From Vibrio fortis (GTDB lineage: Bacteria; Pseudomonadota; Gammaproteobacteria; Enterobacterales; Vibrionaceae), in assembly GCF_024347475.1 (NCBI RefSeq), contig NZ_AP025487.1, positions 868,001 to 932,000 on the forward strand: a stretch of DNA of 64,000 bases. Reading direction: 5' to 3'. The notes below the pieces were generated by a model that had not been told where the DNA came from, made no database searches, and saw only the letters and a list, made by a program, of their open reading frames with translations. The first letter of the stretch is position 1; each line of letters begins with the position of its first letter. Shown piece by piece: positions 46,021 through 56,276 of the stretch. The translations under genes and the position numbers were made by a program.

Positions 46021-46752
46021 ATGATTTCATTAGAACAAGCAAAAAAATTAGTAGAGCTGCTTGAAAACGATGAGCAGCAACAAGCTGATTCTCTTGTTAG
46101 AAGCATGTATGAAGAGAATGTTAGTCTTCAAGACAACCCAATGCTTCAAGAAATAGGTTCTCTGACCCGCGATCTCCATGACTCTTTGACACAATTCAAT
46201 TTCGATGAGCGCATTAGCGTTATCGCAAATGATGAAATCCCAGATGCTCGGGATCGCCTTCAATATGTCATTGATAAAACGGAAGTCGCTGCAAATAAAA
46301 CGATGGACGCAGTCGATCGTTGTATGCCAATCGCAGACAACCTACACGAGTGTTTACTTCAAGTAAGGCCTCAATGGAATGAACTGATGCATGGCCGCAT
46401 TGAGCTGGCACAATTTAAAGCTTTATGTCACCGCATTGATGGATTACTTGTTCAGGTAGAAGGTGATAGCACCGAACTGCGCGGACAACTGACTGAAATC
46501 TTGATGGCTCAAGACTTCCAAGATCTAACTGGCCAAATCATTGGTAAAGTTATCACTCTTGTAAATGAAGTCGAAGGCCGTTTAGTAGAGATCCTAACCG
46601 CATTTGGAGCGGATCAAACTAGCCAAAATAAAGAGACCGATAAGAAAGCGGCAACCGCACCTGAAGGGCCAATCATGAACCCTGAAGAGCGAGAAGACGC
46701 AGTGGCATCTCAAGATGAAGTCGATGACTTGTTATCCAGTCTTGGATTTTAA
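46021..46752 (+). CDS. cheZ: CheZ, CheY-P phosphatase
   Basis: CheZ dephosphorylates CheY-P. I use ATG 46021 (MISLEQAKKLVELLENDEQQ); an in-frame ATG at 45997 is possible. The 243 residues have the four-helix core with QDFQDLTGQIIGKV (the conserved Asp/Gln active part, near 163-176), and a C-terminal tail ending SQDEVDDLLSSLGF, the CheY-binding helix. It lies between cheY and cheA. Confidence 0.95.
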   Translation: MISLEQAKKLVELLENDEQQQADSLVRSMYEENVSLQDNPMLQEIGSLTRDLHDSLTQFNFDERISVIANDEIPDARDRLQYVIDKTEVAANKTMDAVDRCMPIADNLHECLLQVRPQWNELMHGRIELAQFKALCHRIDGLLVQVEGDSTELRGQLTEILMAQDFQDLTGQIIGKVITLVNEVEGRLVEILTAFGADQTSQNKETDKKAATAPEGPIMNPEEREDAVASQDEVDDLLSSLGF

Positions 46753-46761
46753 AGGTAACGT

Positions 46762-48966
46762 ATGAGCTACGAATTAGACGAAGACATTCTTCAGGACTTT
46801 TTAGTCGAAGCGGGTGAGATTCTTGAACTACTTTCTGAACAGTTAGTAGAGCTTGAGAATAACCCTGATGATAAAGATCTACTAAATGCTATTTTCCGAG
46901 GTTTCCATACCGTGAAGGGTGGTGCAGGCTTCCTTGCACTTACTGAACTGGTAGACACCTGTCATGGCGCCGAGAATGTGTTCGACATTCTAAGAAATGG
47001 CCAACGTAGCGTAACGGCAGGCTTGATGGATACTATGCTTCAAGCTCTGGACACCGTTAACGTGCAGTTCCAAGCTGTTCAAGATCGAGAGCCTCTAGAG
47101 CCTGCAGATCAATCTCTGCTGGATGAGTTGCATCGTCTATGTAAGCCAGAATCAGAGGACGAGGTGGTTGCTGCTCCTGCACCTGCAGTTGAAGCGCCAG
47201 CACCCGTTGTTGAGCCTGTTGTGACTCCTGAACCGGCTGCGCCAGTTGAAACTAACATCAATGCATCATCAGTAGATGAAATCTCTCAAGATGAATTCGA
47301 AAGATTATTGGATGAACTGCATGGTAAAGGTGGTTCACCAACAGCGGCAACAGTAGAGGCGACACCGCCTCCAGCTCCTGCTGCTCCAACACCAGTAGCG
47401 GATAGCGGCGATATCACTGACGATGAGTTTGAAAAGCTGCTCGACGAGCTGCACGGTGCAGGCAAAAGCCCATCTAATGCGAGCGCGCCACCACCACCTC
47501 CGCCAGCCGCGCCGGTTGCCCCTGTTTCTGCAAGTGCAGATGGTGACGATCTGATGACGGACGAAGAGTTTGAAAAGCTGCTCGATCAACTGCACGGCTC
47601 TGGTAATGGACCATCAGCAGAAGAGTTAGATGCCGCGACCAAACCAGCGGAAGTTAAACCAGCTCCGACCCCAGTAGCGACAGCGCCTCAGCCTGTTGCA
47701 GCACCGGCAGCGGTACAAACACCTGAACCAGTTGCGCCAGCGCCTGTTAAATCAGAAGCAAAAGCGCCAGCAGCGAAGAAACAACAAGCTGAAGCGACTG
47801 TGCGTGTTGATACCTCAACACTTGATACCATCATGAACATGGTTGGTGAGCTAGTGTTGGTACGTAACCGCCTAGTGAGCTTAGGTTTAAACAGTAATGA
47901 CGAAGAAATGTCGAAGGCTGTTTCAAACCTAGACGTTGTTACTGCAGACCTACAAGGTGCAGTAATGAAAACGCGTATGCAGCCAATCAAGAAAGTGTTT
48001 GGCCGTTTCCCGCGCGTTGTACGTGACTTGGCTCGTAGCCTTAAGAAAGACATTGTACTTGAGATGCGTGGTGAAGAGACCGATCTCGATAAGAACCTAG
48101 TAGAGGCTCTTGCGGATCCATTGATTCACTTGGTTCGTAACTCAGTTGACCATGGTATTGAGATGCCAGAAGCACGTGTTGCTGCTGGAAAGTCTCGTAC
48201 TGGTAAAGTGATTCTATCTGCTTCTCAAGAGGGTGATCATATCGAACTGGCTATCGTTGATGATGGCGGCGGTATGGATCCAGATAAGCTTCGTGCAATT
48301 GCGGTGAAACGTGGTTTGATGGATGAAGATGCAGCATCTCGTCTAACAGACAAAGAGTGTTTCAACCTGATCTTTGCACCGGGCTTCTCAAGTAAAGAAC
48401 AAATTTCAGATATCTCTGGCCGTGGTGTAGGTATGGACGTAGTAAAAACTGCGATCAACACGCTGAATGGTTCAATCGATATCGACTCAGAAATGGGTAA
48501 GGGAACGAAGATCACCATCAAGGTTCCACTGACACTAGCGATCCTACCGACACTAATGGTTGGTGTTGCTGGTCACCCATTCGCACTGCCATTGGCATCA
48601 GTAAACGAGATCTTCCACTTAGATCTAAGCCGTACCAACGTGGTTGATGGTCAGTTGACTATCATCGTTCGTGAAAAATCGATCCCGCTGTTCTATCTAC
48701 AGAACTGGTTAGCGCCAAAAGCAGGTATCGTCGAGCTACGTAAAGGTCATGGTCATGTCGTTATTGTACAGCTAGGAAGCCAACGAGTTGGTTTTGTGGT
48801 TGATACTTTGATCGGTCAAGAAGAAGTGGTTATTAAGCCTCTAGATAATTTGCTACAAGGCACGCCAGGTATGGCGGGAGCGACGATCACGAGTGATGGT
48901 CATATCGCTCTTATCTTAGATGTACCAGATCTACTGAAGCAGTACGCAGCAGCGTCTAGAATTTAA
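46762..48966 (+). CDS. cheA: CheA, chemotaxis histidine kinase with three motif repeats in the linker
   Basis: CheA phosphorylates CheY and CheB. The 734 residues have an HPt domain (H49 in [13 protein letters not shown]) and a Pro/Ala-rich linker (about 130-345). A dimerisation domain (about 346-410), HATPase domain (LRNSV-type N box near 460, [11 protein letters not shown]), and CheW-like P5 domain follow. No P2 domain is recognised. In its place three copies of (I/M)-x-(D/Q)-(D/E)-EFE-x-LLD-x-LHG lie at residues 174-190, 218-234 and 265-281. In V. parahaemolyticus a linker part of CheA (LID) binds ParP; the repeats may be that region or a CheY dock. Confidence 0.96.
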   Translation: MSYELDEDILQDFLVEAGEILELLSEQLVELENNPDDKDLLNAIFRGFHTVKGGAGFLALTELVDTCHGAENVFDILRNGQRSVTAGLMDTMLQALDTVNVQFQAVQDREPLEPADQSLLDELHRLCKPESEDEVVAAPAPAVEAPAPVVEPVVTPEPAAPVETNINASSVDEISQDEFERLLDELHGKGGSPTAATVEATPPPAPAAPTPVADSGDITDDEFEKLLDELHGAGKSPSNASAPPPPPPAAPVAPVSASADGDDLMTDEEFEKLLDQLHGSGNGPSAEELDAATKPAEVKPAPTPVATAPQPVAAPAAVQTPEPVAPAPVKSEAKAPAAKKQQAEATVRVDTSTLDTIMNMVGELVLVRNRLVSLGLNSNDEEMSKAVSNLDVVTADLQGAVMKTRMQPIKKVFGRFPRVVRDLARSLKKDIVLEMRGEETDLDKNLVEALADPLIHLVRNSVDHGIEMPEARVAAGKSRTGKVILSASQEGDHIELAIVDDGGGMDPDKLRAIAVKRGLMDEDAASRLTDKECFNLIFAPGFSSKEQISDISGRGVGMDVVKTAINTLNGSIDIDSEMGKGTKITIKVPLTLAILPTLMVGVAGHPFALPLASVNEIFHLDLSRTNVVDGQLTIIVREKSIPLFYLQNWLAPKAGIVELRKGHGHVVIVQLGSQRVGFVVDTLIGQEEVVIKPLDNLLQGTPGMAGATITSDGHIALILDVPDLLKQYAAASRI
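47281..47604 (+). repeat. Three-copy motif in the cheA linker
   Basis: The copies code for [17 protein letters not shown] (47281-47331), [17 protein letters not shown] (47413-47463) and [17 protein letters not shown] (47554-47604), separated by Pro/Ala linkers. A partial match, SLLDELHRL, is at the end of the HPt domain (about 47113-47139). Confidence 0.93.
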
Positions 48967-48979
48967 TTTAAGGATAAAT

Positions 48980-50092
48980 ATGGCGATTAAAGTATTAGTC
49001 GTTGATGATTCGAGCTTTTTCCGTCGTCGAGTAAGTGAGATCATCAATTCAGAGGCGCGCCTAGAAGTCATTGATGTTGCCGTAAACGGCAAGGAAGCGG
49101 TCGAAAAAGCCAAAAGGCTAAGACCAGATGTCATCACAATGGATATTGAGATGCCAGTTATGGACGGTATTACAGCCGTCCGTGAAATCATGGCGGCAAC
49201 ACCGACGCCTATCCTAATGTTCTCTTCGCTGACTCATGATGGCGCGAAGGCAACGCTGGATGCGTTGGATGCTGGCGCATTAGATTTCTTACCGAAAAAG
49301 TTCGAAGATATTGCTCGTAACCGTGACGATGCAGTTTCATTGCTACAGCAGCGAGTGATTGAGATTGCATCAAAGCGTGCACTACTAAGACGCACAGCTT
49401 CGATTTCACGCCCAGTGACTCCAGTTGCGTCAACAGTGACACCAGCGACTTCGTCATTGCGTCAACCGGCTGCTCCAGCTAAACCTGCCGCAGCTAAGTT
49501 CCGCGCATCGGGTAAAAAGTATCAATTGACTGCAATTGGTACTTCGACCGGCGGTCCAGTAGCACTACAGAAAATTTTGACGCGCATCCCTGCGAATTAC
49601 CCACACCCTATTGTGTTAATTCAACATATGCCGGCGACATTTACGGCAGCCTTTGCAAGCCGTCTGAACACCTTGTGTAAGATTGAAGTACGCGAAGCCC
49701 AAGATGGCGACATCTTGAAGCCAGGCGTTGCTTACCTCGCACCAGGTGGCAAACAGATGATGATTGATGGTCGCCCAGGTTCTGCTCGACTGCGTATCAT
49801 TGATGGCGGCGACCGCATGAACTACAAACCTTGTGTGGATGTGACTTTCGGTTCTGCAGCCAAGATCTACGCTGACAAAGTACTGTCTATGGTACTGACA
49901 GGCATGGGAGCTGATGGCCGTGAAGGTGCGCGCATGCTGAAATCTGCGGGCTCAACTATCTGGGCTCAAGATGAAGACAGCTGTGTGGTGTATGGCATGC
50001 CTCAAGCGGTTGCTAAAGCGGGCATTTCAACTGAAGACCTTCCTCTTGAGCGTATTGCTGAGAGAATGTTGGTCGAAGTTGGTTTAGCTTAG
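48980..50092 (+). CDS. cheB: CheB, chemoreceptor methylesterase/deamidase
   Basis: CheB removes methyl groups added by CheR. The 370-residue protein has a receiver domain (D9/D10, phospho-acceptor D55 in [10 protein letters not shown]). An Ala/Pro/Thr-rich linker (about 135-175) and a methylesterase domain follow, with the catalytic Ser in GTSTGGPV, the His in [10 protein letters not shown], and the Asp in GMGADGREG. It starts 14 bp after cheA. Confidence 0.97.
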   Translation: MAIKVLVVDDSSFFRRRVSEIINSEARLEVIDVAVNGKEAVEKAKRLRPDVITMDIEMPVMDGITAVREIMAATPTPILMFSSLTHDGAKATLDALDAGALDFLPKKFEDIARNRDDAVSLLQQRVIEIASKRALLRRTASISRPVTPVASTVTPATSSLRQPAAPAKPAAAKFRASGKKYQLTAIGTSTGGPVALQKILTRIPANYPHPIVLIQHMPATFTAAFASRLNTLCKIEVREAQDGDILKPGVAYLAPGGKQMMIDGRPGSARLRIIDGGDRMNYKPCVDVTFGSAAKIYADKVLSMVLTGMGADGREGARMLKSAGSTIWAQDEDSCVVYGMPQAVAKAGISTEDLPLERIAERMLVEVGLA

Positions 50093-50102
50093 GTAGCACA
50101 TC

Positions 50103-50871
50103 ATGATTGTTTGGAGTGTTGCAAACCAAAAAGGTGGTGTTGGTAAAACCACAACAACCGTAACCTTAGCTGGGCTTTTGAGTCAAAAAGGTCATCGTGT
50201 TTTGTTGGTAGATACCGACCCACATGCATCACTGACAACGTATCTGGGTTACGACTCAGATACGGTTGAATCCAGTTTGTTTGATCTGTTTCAGTTGCGT
50301 GAGTTTACGCCTGAGACAGTCACCCCTCTGACTTTGCAAACCGAAGTTGAGGGTATTGATATCATTCCTGCACATATGTCTTTGGCTACCTTAGACAGAG
50401 TGATGGGAAACCGCAGTGGTATGGGCTTAATTTTGAAGCGCGCACTGGCGGCGGTAAAAGATGAATATGATTACGTGTTGATCGACTGTCCACCGATCCT
50501 TGGTGTGATGATGGTGAACGCGTTAGCGGCAAGCGATCGCATCTTGATCCCGGTACAGACAGAGTTCTTGGCAATGAAAGGCCTAGAGCGAATGATTCGT
50601 ACCCTGACAATCATGCAGAAATCACGCAAAGCACCATTTAAGGTGACGATTGTTCCTACTATGTACGACAAGCGCACCAAGGCGTCGCTGCAAACATTGA
50701 CGCAATTGAAGCATGACTACCCGAATCAAGTGTGGACATCAGCCGTACCGATTGACACTAAGTTTAGAGATGCGAGTTTGAAGCGTTTGCCTGCGTCTCA
50801 CTTTGCATCCGGTAGCCGTGGCGTATTTGCTTATAAGCAGTTGCTTATCTATCTCGAGAGGCTGGGTATTA

Positions 50872-50885
<14 letters not shown>
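50103..50885 (+). CDS. parC: ParC, ParA-like ATPase for polar array placement
   Basis: ParC forms a polar gradient that puts chemotaxis arrays at the pole in V. cholerae and V. parahaemolyticus. The 260-residue protein has the deviant Walker [18 protein letters not shown] (8-24), the Walker A' [17 protein letters not shown] and Walker [21 protein letters not shown]. Its end overlaps the parP start by 14 bp. Context (cheB before, parP and cheW after) supports ParC over a chromosome-partition ParA. Confidence 0.94.
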
Positions 50886-52101
<1,216 letters not shown>

Positions 52102-52138
52102 TAATAGTGAGCCGGTAACGGCGGCAAGAGGATTGAAT

Positions 52139-52633
52139 ATGTCTCAATTGAGTGAAGTTGAAGTAAGAAAAGATCAAATCAATGATGAAGTACTTCAATG
52201 GGTGACATTCCAACTTGAAGAAGAAACTTACGGCATCAACGTAATGCAGGTGCGTGAAGTTCTTCGTTATAGTGAGATTGCTCCAGTACCAGGTGCTCCG
52301 GACTACGTACTAGGTATTATTAACCTACGTGGTAACGTTGTAACAGTTATCGATACGCGTTCACGTTTTGGCCTAATGCAAGGCGAGATCACTGACAACA
52401 CTCGTATCATCGTTATCGAATCTGAGCGCCAAGTAATTGGTATCCTAGTTGATAGTGTGGCAGAGGTTGTTTACCTTCGTTCTTCTGAAATCGATACTAC
52501 GCCAAGCGTTGGTACTGATGAAAGTGCTAAGTTCATCCAAGGTGTAAGCAACCGTGACGGTAAGCTTCTGATCCTTGTCGATTTGAACAAGCTACTAAGC
52601 GAAGACGAATGGGATGAGATGGCTCACCTGTAA
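52139..52633 (+). CDS. cheW: CheW, chemotaxis coupling protein
   Basis: CheW joins receptors to CheA. The 164-residue protein has the CheW domain from about 20 to 155 with TFQLEEETYGINVMQVREVL and GIINLRGNVVTVIDTRSRFG. The ATG at 52139 follows AAGAGGATTGAAT; a TTG two codons earlier is the alternative. It is the usual last chemotaxis gene, directly after parP, and the next reading frame overlaps its stop by one base. Confidence 0.97.
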   Translation: MSQLSEVEVRKDQINDEVLQWVTFQLEEETYGINVMQVREVLRYSEIAPVPGAPDYVLGIINLRGNVVTVIDTRSRFGLMQGEITDNTRIIVIESERQVIGILVDSVAEVVYLRSSEIDTTPSVGTDESAKFIQGVSNRDGKLLILVDLNKLLSEDEWDEMAHL

Positions 52634-53139
52634 TGTTTGAAGCGCTGCCTTTAAGCCCAGCCGCACTGATTATTGGGGTTGGGTGTTTTACGCTATTTAT
52701 TGTTGTGCTGCTGGGCAAAGTGAAAAGTGTCCTACAAAAGCAGCTCGACCACTCTCGCGCGCAAGTTCGTAGCTTGGAAAAAGAACTCCAAAAATCGAGC
52801 AAGCAGTTGCTAGAGGTGCGCTCTGTTGTGGTTGGCCTTGGCCAAAAAGTGACAGAGCAAGAAGATGTTATTAAGCATCTAAATGAGCGTATTGTTGAGT
52901 TAGAGCATGCCGACACTGACGGAAGACTCTATACTCGTGCGACTAAAATGGTTCAGCTTGGTGCTGGAATTAACGAGCTGATCGAAGAGTGTGAACTGCC
53001 AAAAGCGGAAGCTGAGCTAATGATGTCTCTACAGAACAAATTAGCGGGCAAAGAAAAAATCCCATCTCTTCGTAGTAATCCATCATCTTATGATGAGCAG
53101 CCTAAGTCTTACGACCGCCGCAAGCCGCCACGTCGCTAA
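52633..53139 (+). CDS. DUF2802-type membrane-anchored coiled-coil protein
   Basis: Its function is not known. The 168-residue product has one N-terminal membrane helix (about 9-30, ALIIGVGCFTLFIVVLLG), a coiled-coil-like stretch (about 35-95) and a C-terminal domain (about 98-135) with LYTRATKMVQLGAGINELIE and CELPKAEAELMMSLQ. Domain look and place after cheW match DUF2802 proteins conserved in vibrios. It overlaps the cheW stop by one base and ends in a strong terminator, so it belongs to the flagellar/chemotaxis operon. Confidence 0.8.
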   Translation: MFEALPLSPAALIIGVGCFTLFIVVLLGKVKSVLQKQLDHSRAQVRSLEKELQKSSKQLLEVRSVVVGLGQKVTEQEDVIKHLNERIVELEHADTDGRLYTRATKMVQLGAGINELIEECELPKAEAELMMSLQNKLAGKEKIPSLRSNPSSYDEQPKSYDRRKPPRR

Positions 53140-53167
53140 AATAAGTTAAGCGCGAAATCGCGAATCT

Positions 53168-53194
53168 AAAAAAGAAGCTCAGGCTTCTTTTTTT
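53168..53194 (+). terminator. Terminator ending the chemotaxis operon
   Basis: AAAAAAGAAGC pairs with GCTTCTTTTTT around a 4 nt loop and a T run follows. It separates flagellar/chemotaxis genes from ccm genes. Confidence 0.9.
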
Positions 53195-53411
53195 GTATTT
53201 GATGTTTATGCATTGTGAAATCTTACTTATAGAACGCTGTGTCTAAGTGTTTGTATCTTTGAGATATTATGCTTTAAACATAAAATGTGTAAATTTTGAC
53301 ACAGCGTTAACAGTTTCTTACTGAGTTTGTTCTTTCGCAAAGACCTATTCCTGTTTTGTCACCATAATGGTGTGCTACTATACCCCTCTTATTATTGGAC
53401 CTATATTTCCT

Positions 53412-54029
53412 ATGTTAGAAGTCTCAAATTTAACCGCTATTCGTGACGAAAGAGTTCTCTTTGAATCTTTGTCTTTTCAACTCAAAGCTGGCGAACTCGT
53501 TCAGGTTGAGGGAAGAAATGGTACCGGCAAGACGACACTACTTAGGATCATCACCGGATTAGGCGATCGAGACGAAGGCACCATTTCATGGGATGGCCAG
53601 TCAATTGAGTCCAATCGCGATGCTTATCATCAAAATCTTCTGTTTCTTGGACACCAAACCGGTGTTAAACGAGAGCTAAGTGCTTATGAGAACTTGAGCT
53701 TTTACCAATCCATTCATAGTGGTAAGGCGAGTAAAGAAGAACTTTACAGTGCATTGGCGCAAGTGGGTTTAGCTGGTCGAGAAGATGTACCCGCGGGGCA
53801 GTTGTCTGCTGGTCAGCAACGACGTGTAGCATTAGCTCGCCTGTGGTTAAGTAAGCAGATGCTGTGGATTTTAGATGAGCCGTTAACGGCAATCGACAAG
53901 CAAGGTGTGAAAGTTCTCGAGAATTTATTTTCACAGCATGCAGATAACGGCGGAATTGTGCTACTAACAACGCACCAAGATATGTTCGCTGATAGCCCGA
54001 AACTAAGAAAAATAAAGCTGGGTGAATAA
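53412..54029 (+). CDS. ccmA: CcmA, haem exporter ATPase of cytochrome c maturation
   Basis: CcmA is the ABC ATPase that releases haem-loaded CcmE. The ATG at 53412 ([18 protein letters not shown]) is preferred; an earlier in-frame start at 53367 would add an atypical leader. The 205 residues have Walker A GRNGTGKT (34-41), the signature LSAGQQRR (about 131-138), and Walker B LWILDEPL. It begins the ccm cluster after a terminator and a 270 bp gap. Confidence 0.96.
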   Translation: MLEVSNLTAIRDERVLFESLSFQLKAGELVQVEGRNGTGKTTLLRIITGLGDRDEGTISWDGQSIESNRDAYHQNLLFLGHQTGVKRELSAYENLSFYQSIHSGKASKEELYSALAQVGLAGREDVPAGQLSAGQQRRVALARLWLSKQMLWILDEPLTAIDKQGVKVLENLFSQHADNGGIVLLTTHQDMFADSPKLRKIKLGE

Positions 54030-54030
54030 T

Positions 54031-54699
54031 ATGATCGCTTCAATGACAATGATTATCCGACGTGAACTACTTATAGCGTTTCGTCGTCAGGCCGATATTT
54101 TCAACCCTTTGTGGTTTTTTATTATCGTTATCACCTTGTTTCCATTGAGTATTGGTCCAGAGCCTAATCTTCTAGCTCGCATCTCTGCGGGTATTGTTTG
54201 GGTCGCAGCTCTGCTATCGGCACTGCTCTCATTAGAGCGACTATTTCGAGACGATTTTCAGGATGGGGCACTAGAACAGATGATGCTCATGCCCATCCCG
54301 TTGCAGTTGGTAGTATTGTCCAAGGTCATAGCACACTGGTTATTGACTGGTTTACCATTAATTTTAATTAGTCCGCTTTTGGCCGTTCTGCTATCGCTGG
54401 ATTTCGATACATGGCTCTCGGTTGTGTTGACCTTAATGATAGGGACGCCCGCGTTGAGTTTTATTGGTGCTATCGGTGTTGCACTGACGGTTGGGCTGCA
54501 AAAAGGGGGCGTGCTACTGAGCTTGCTTATCCTGCCGCTTTACATCCCAATTTTGATCTTTGCGACCTCTGCGATTGATGCCGCAGCACTGGGTGTTGCG
54601 TATAACGGTCAATTGGCTGTGTTAGGCGCGATGCTGATGGGTGCGATGACGTTAACACCATTTGCTATCAGTGCCGCCTTACGTGTGAGCGTGAACTAA
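54031..54699 (+). CDS. ccmB: CcmB, haem exporter permease
   Basis: CcmB is the six-helix membrane partner of CcmA. The start is ATG 54031 (MIASMTMIIRRELLIAFRRQ), one base after the ccmA stop; the GTG at 54022 is inside ccmA. The 222 residues match family length, with helices from about 26 on and the conserved basic IIRRELLIAFRRQADIFNPL. A 136 bp gap, with a small inverted repeat near 54712-54733, precedes ccmC. Confidence 0.96.
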   Translation: MIASMTMIIRRELLIAFRRQADIFNPLWFFIIVITLFPLSIGPEPNLLARISAGIVWVAALLSALLSLERLFRDDFQDGALEQMMLMPIPLQLVVLSKVIAHWLLTGLPLILISPLLAVLLSLDFDTWLSVVLTLMIGTPALSFIGAIGVALTVGLQKGGVLLSLLILPLYIPILIFATSAIDAAALGVAYNGQLAVLGAMLMGAMTLTPFAISAALRVSVN

Positions 54700-54835
54700 C
54701 TAAATAGATTTTGGTGTGAACTAATTAACACCATTGGACTCCTAGAGTCGCCATACGGAAAGCAACCGTAGATAAATTATAATAACTATAGCTTTAACAG
54801 CTGTAAGTAATATGAAGTAAGAGTGAGATTACAAC

Positions 54836-55576
54836 ATGTGGAAATGGCTCCATCCCTACGCCAAAGCGGAAACCTCTTATCAGCTTGCTGGTAAGCTTCT
54901 GCCATGGTTCTCAGTTCTAGCACTAGTGTGTCTATCCGTTGGTACCGTTTGGGGGCTTGCATTTGCGCCTTCTGATTACCAGCAAGGTGATAGCTTTAGA
55001 ATTATCTACATTCACGTTCCATCAGCAATTTGGTCGATGGGTGTGTACATGTCTATGGCGATTGCTGCGTTTATTGGCCTAGTGTGGCAAGTGAGATTGT
55101 CTGACATGGCTTCACTGGCAATGGCTCCGATTGGTGCCGTGTTTACCTTTATTGCGCTATTGACTGGTGCGGTTTGGGGTAAGCCAATGTGGGGTGCTTG
55201 GTGGGTTTGGGACGCACGTTTAACTTCAGAACTGATCTTACTATTTTTGTACTTGGGCGTTATCGCTCTGCACCACGCTTTTGATGATCAGAAAACAGCG
55301 GCAAAAGCAGCAGGCATTCTTGCTATTGTCGGTGTGATTAACCTACCTATTATTCACTTCTCAGTAGAGTGGTGGAATACACTGCACCAAGGTGCAACGA
55401 TCACTAAGTTCGATAAGCCATCGATCTCAAGCGATATGTTGTGGCCACTGCTTCTTAATATTTTCGGTTTTGCATTCTTCTTCGGCGCCGTCACTATGGT
55501 TCGTTTCCGTAACGAAATCATCAGCAAAGAAGGTCATCGTCCGTGGGTCCGCAAACTAGCGGCAGAAAAAGCGTAA
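54836..55576 (+). CDS. ccmC: CcmC, haem-handling protein
   Basis: CcmC loads haem on CcmE. The 246 residues have six membrane helices and the WWD signature near 121 (WGAWWVWDARLTSELILL), with the conserved His residues in FRIIYIHVPSAIWS and IIHFSVEWWNTLHQG. The ATG follows AAGAGTGAG. ccmD starts 14 bp after. Confidence 0.96.
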   Translation: MWKWLHPYAKAETSYQLAGKLLPWFSVLALVCLSVGTVWGLAFAPSDYQQGDSFRIIYIHVPSAIWSMGVYMSMAIAAFIGLVWQVRLSDMASLAMAPIGAVFTFIALLTGAVWGKPMWGAWWVWDARLTSELILLFLYLGVIALHHAFDDQKTAAKAAGILAIVGVINLPIIHFSVEWWNTLHQGATITKFDKPSISSDMLWPLLLNIFGFAFFFGAVTMVRFRNEIISKEGHRPWVRKLAAEKA

Positions 55577-55590
55577 TCGGGTAGGTAACT

Positions 55591-55797
55591 ATGTATTTTG
55601 AATCTCTAAGTGATTTCTTTGCGATGGGCGGTTACGCCTCTTACGTTTGGAGTGCATTCGGAATCACTTTTCTTGCGATGATCATCTTGCTGGTAGTCAG
55701 CGTTCGTCGTGGTAAGCAATTGCTCAATGAAGTACAAGCTAAAGTTGATCGCCAAGCGCGAATCGACGCAGCGAAAAAAATGGAGAACACTCTATGA
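55591..55797 (+). CDS. ccmD: CcmD, small haem-handling membrane protein
   Basis: CcmD is a one-helix protein that helps release holo-CcmE. The 68-residue product has [20 protein letters not shown] (helix about 16-37) and a basic cytoplasmic tail ([20 protein letters not shown]). Its stop overlaps the ccmE start (ATGA). Confidence 0.93.
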   Translation: MYFESLSDFFAMGGYASYVWSAFGITFLAMIILLVVSVRRGKQLLNEVQAKVDRQARIDAAKKMENTL

Positions 55798-56276
55798 ACC
55801 CAAGGCGTAAAAAGAGACTGGGTATTGTCCTAGCTATTTTTATTGGTATTAGTGCAACTGTCGGCCTGATGGTTTATGCATTGAATCAAAACATGGATCT
55901 GTTCTACACACCAACGGAATTGGTAAACGGTAAAGACGGCCACAAGCCAGAAGTAGGTCAACGCCTACGTATTGGTGGCATGGTTGTTGTTGGCTCTGTG
56001 AAGCGTGATAACGAATCTTTGCGCGTGAGCTTCGATTTAGCGGATGTTGGCCCTAAGGTGACCATTCTTTACGATGGTATTCTTCCTGATCTTTTCCGTG
56101 AGGGGCAAGGTATTGTCGCTCAAGGCGTATTAAAAGATGCAACAACCATCGAAGCGTTTGAAGTTCTAGCTAAGCACGATGAAGAGTACATGCCTTCTGA
56201 AGTGGCTGAAGCGATGAAAAAGACACACGAGCCTTTGCAATACTCGACTGAACAAAAAGAAGGAAGTGCTCAATGA
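55794..56276 (+). CDS. ccmE: CcmE, haem chaperone
   Basis: CcmE binds haem covalently through a histidine and delivers it to CcmF/CcmH. The 160-residue protein has an N-terminal membrane helix (about 9-30) and the OB-fold domain; the haem-binding residue is H128 in [11 protein letters not shown]. The ATG overlaps ccmD and its stop overlaps ccmF. Confidence 0.97.
   Translation: MNPRRKKRLGIVLAIFIGISATVGLMVYALNQNMDLFYTPTELVNGKDGHKPEVGQRLRIGGMVVVGSVKRDNESLRVSFDLADVGPKVTILYDGILPDLFREGQGIVAQGVLKDATTIEAFEVLAKHDEEYMPSEVAEAMKKTHEPLQYSTEQKEGSAQ

Noticed and set aside
50803..50871. Upstream start of parP within parC.
   Set aside because: It would give an atypical hydrophobic leader; the ATG at 50872 fits the family.
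54712..54733. Small inverted repeat after ccmB as terminator.
   Set aside because: Only 6 bp of stem and no T tract.
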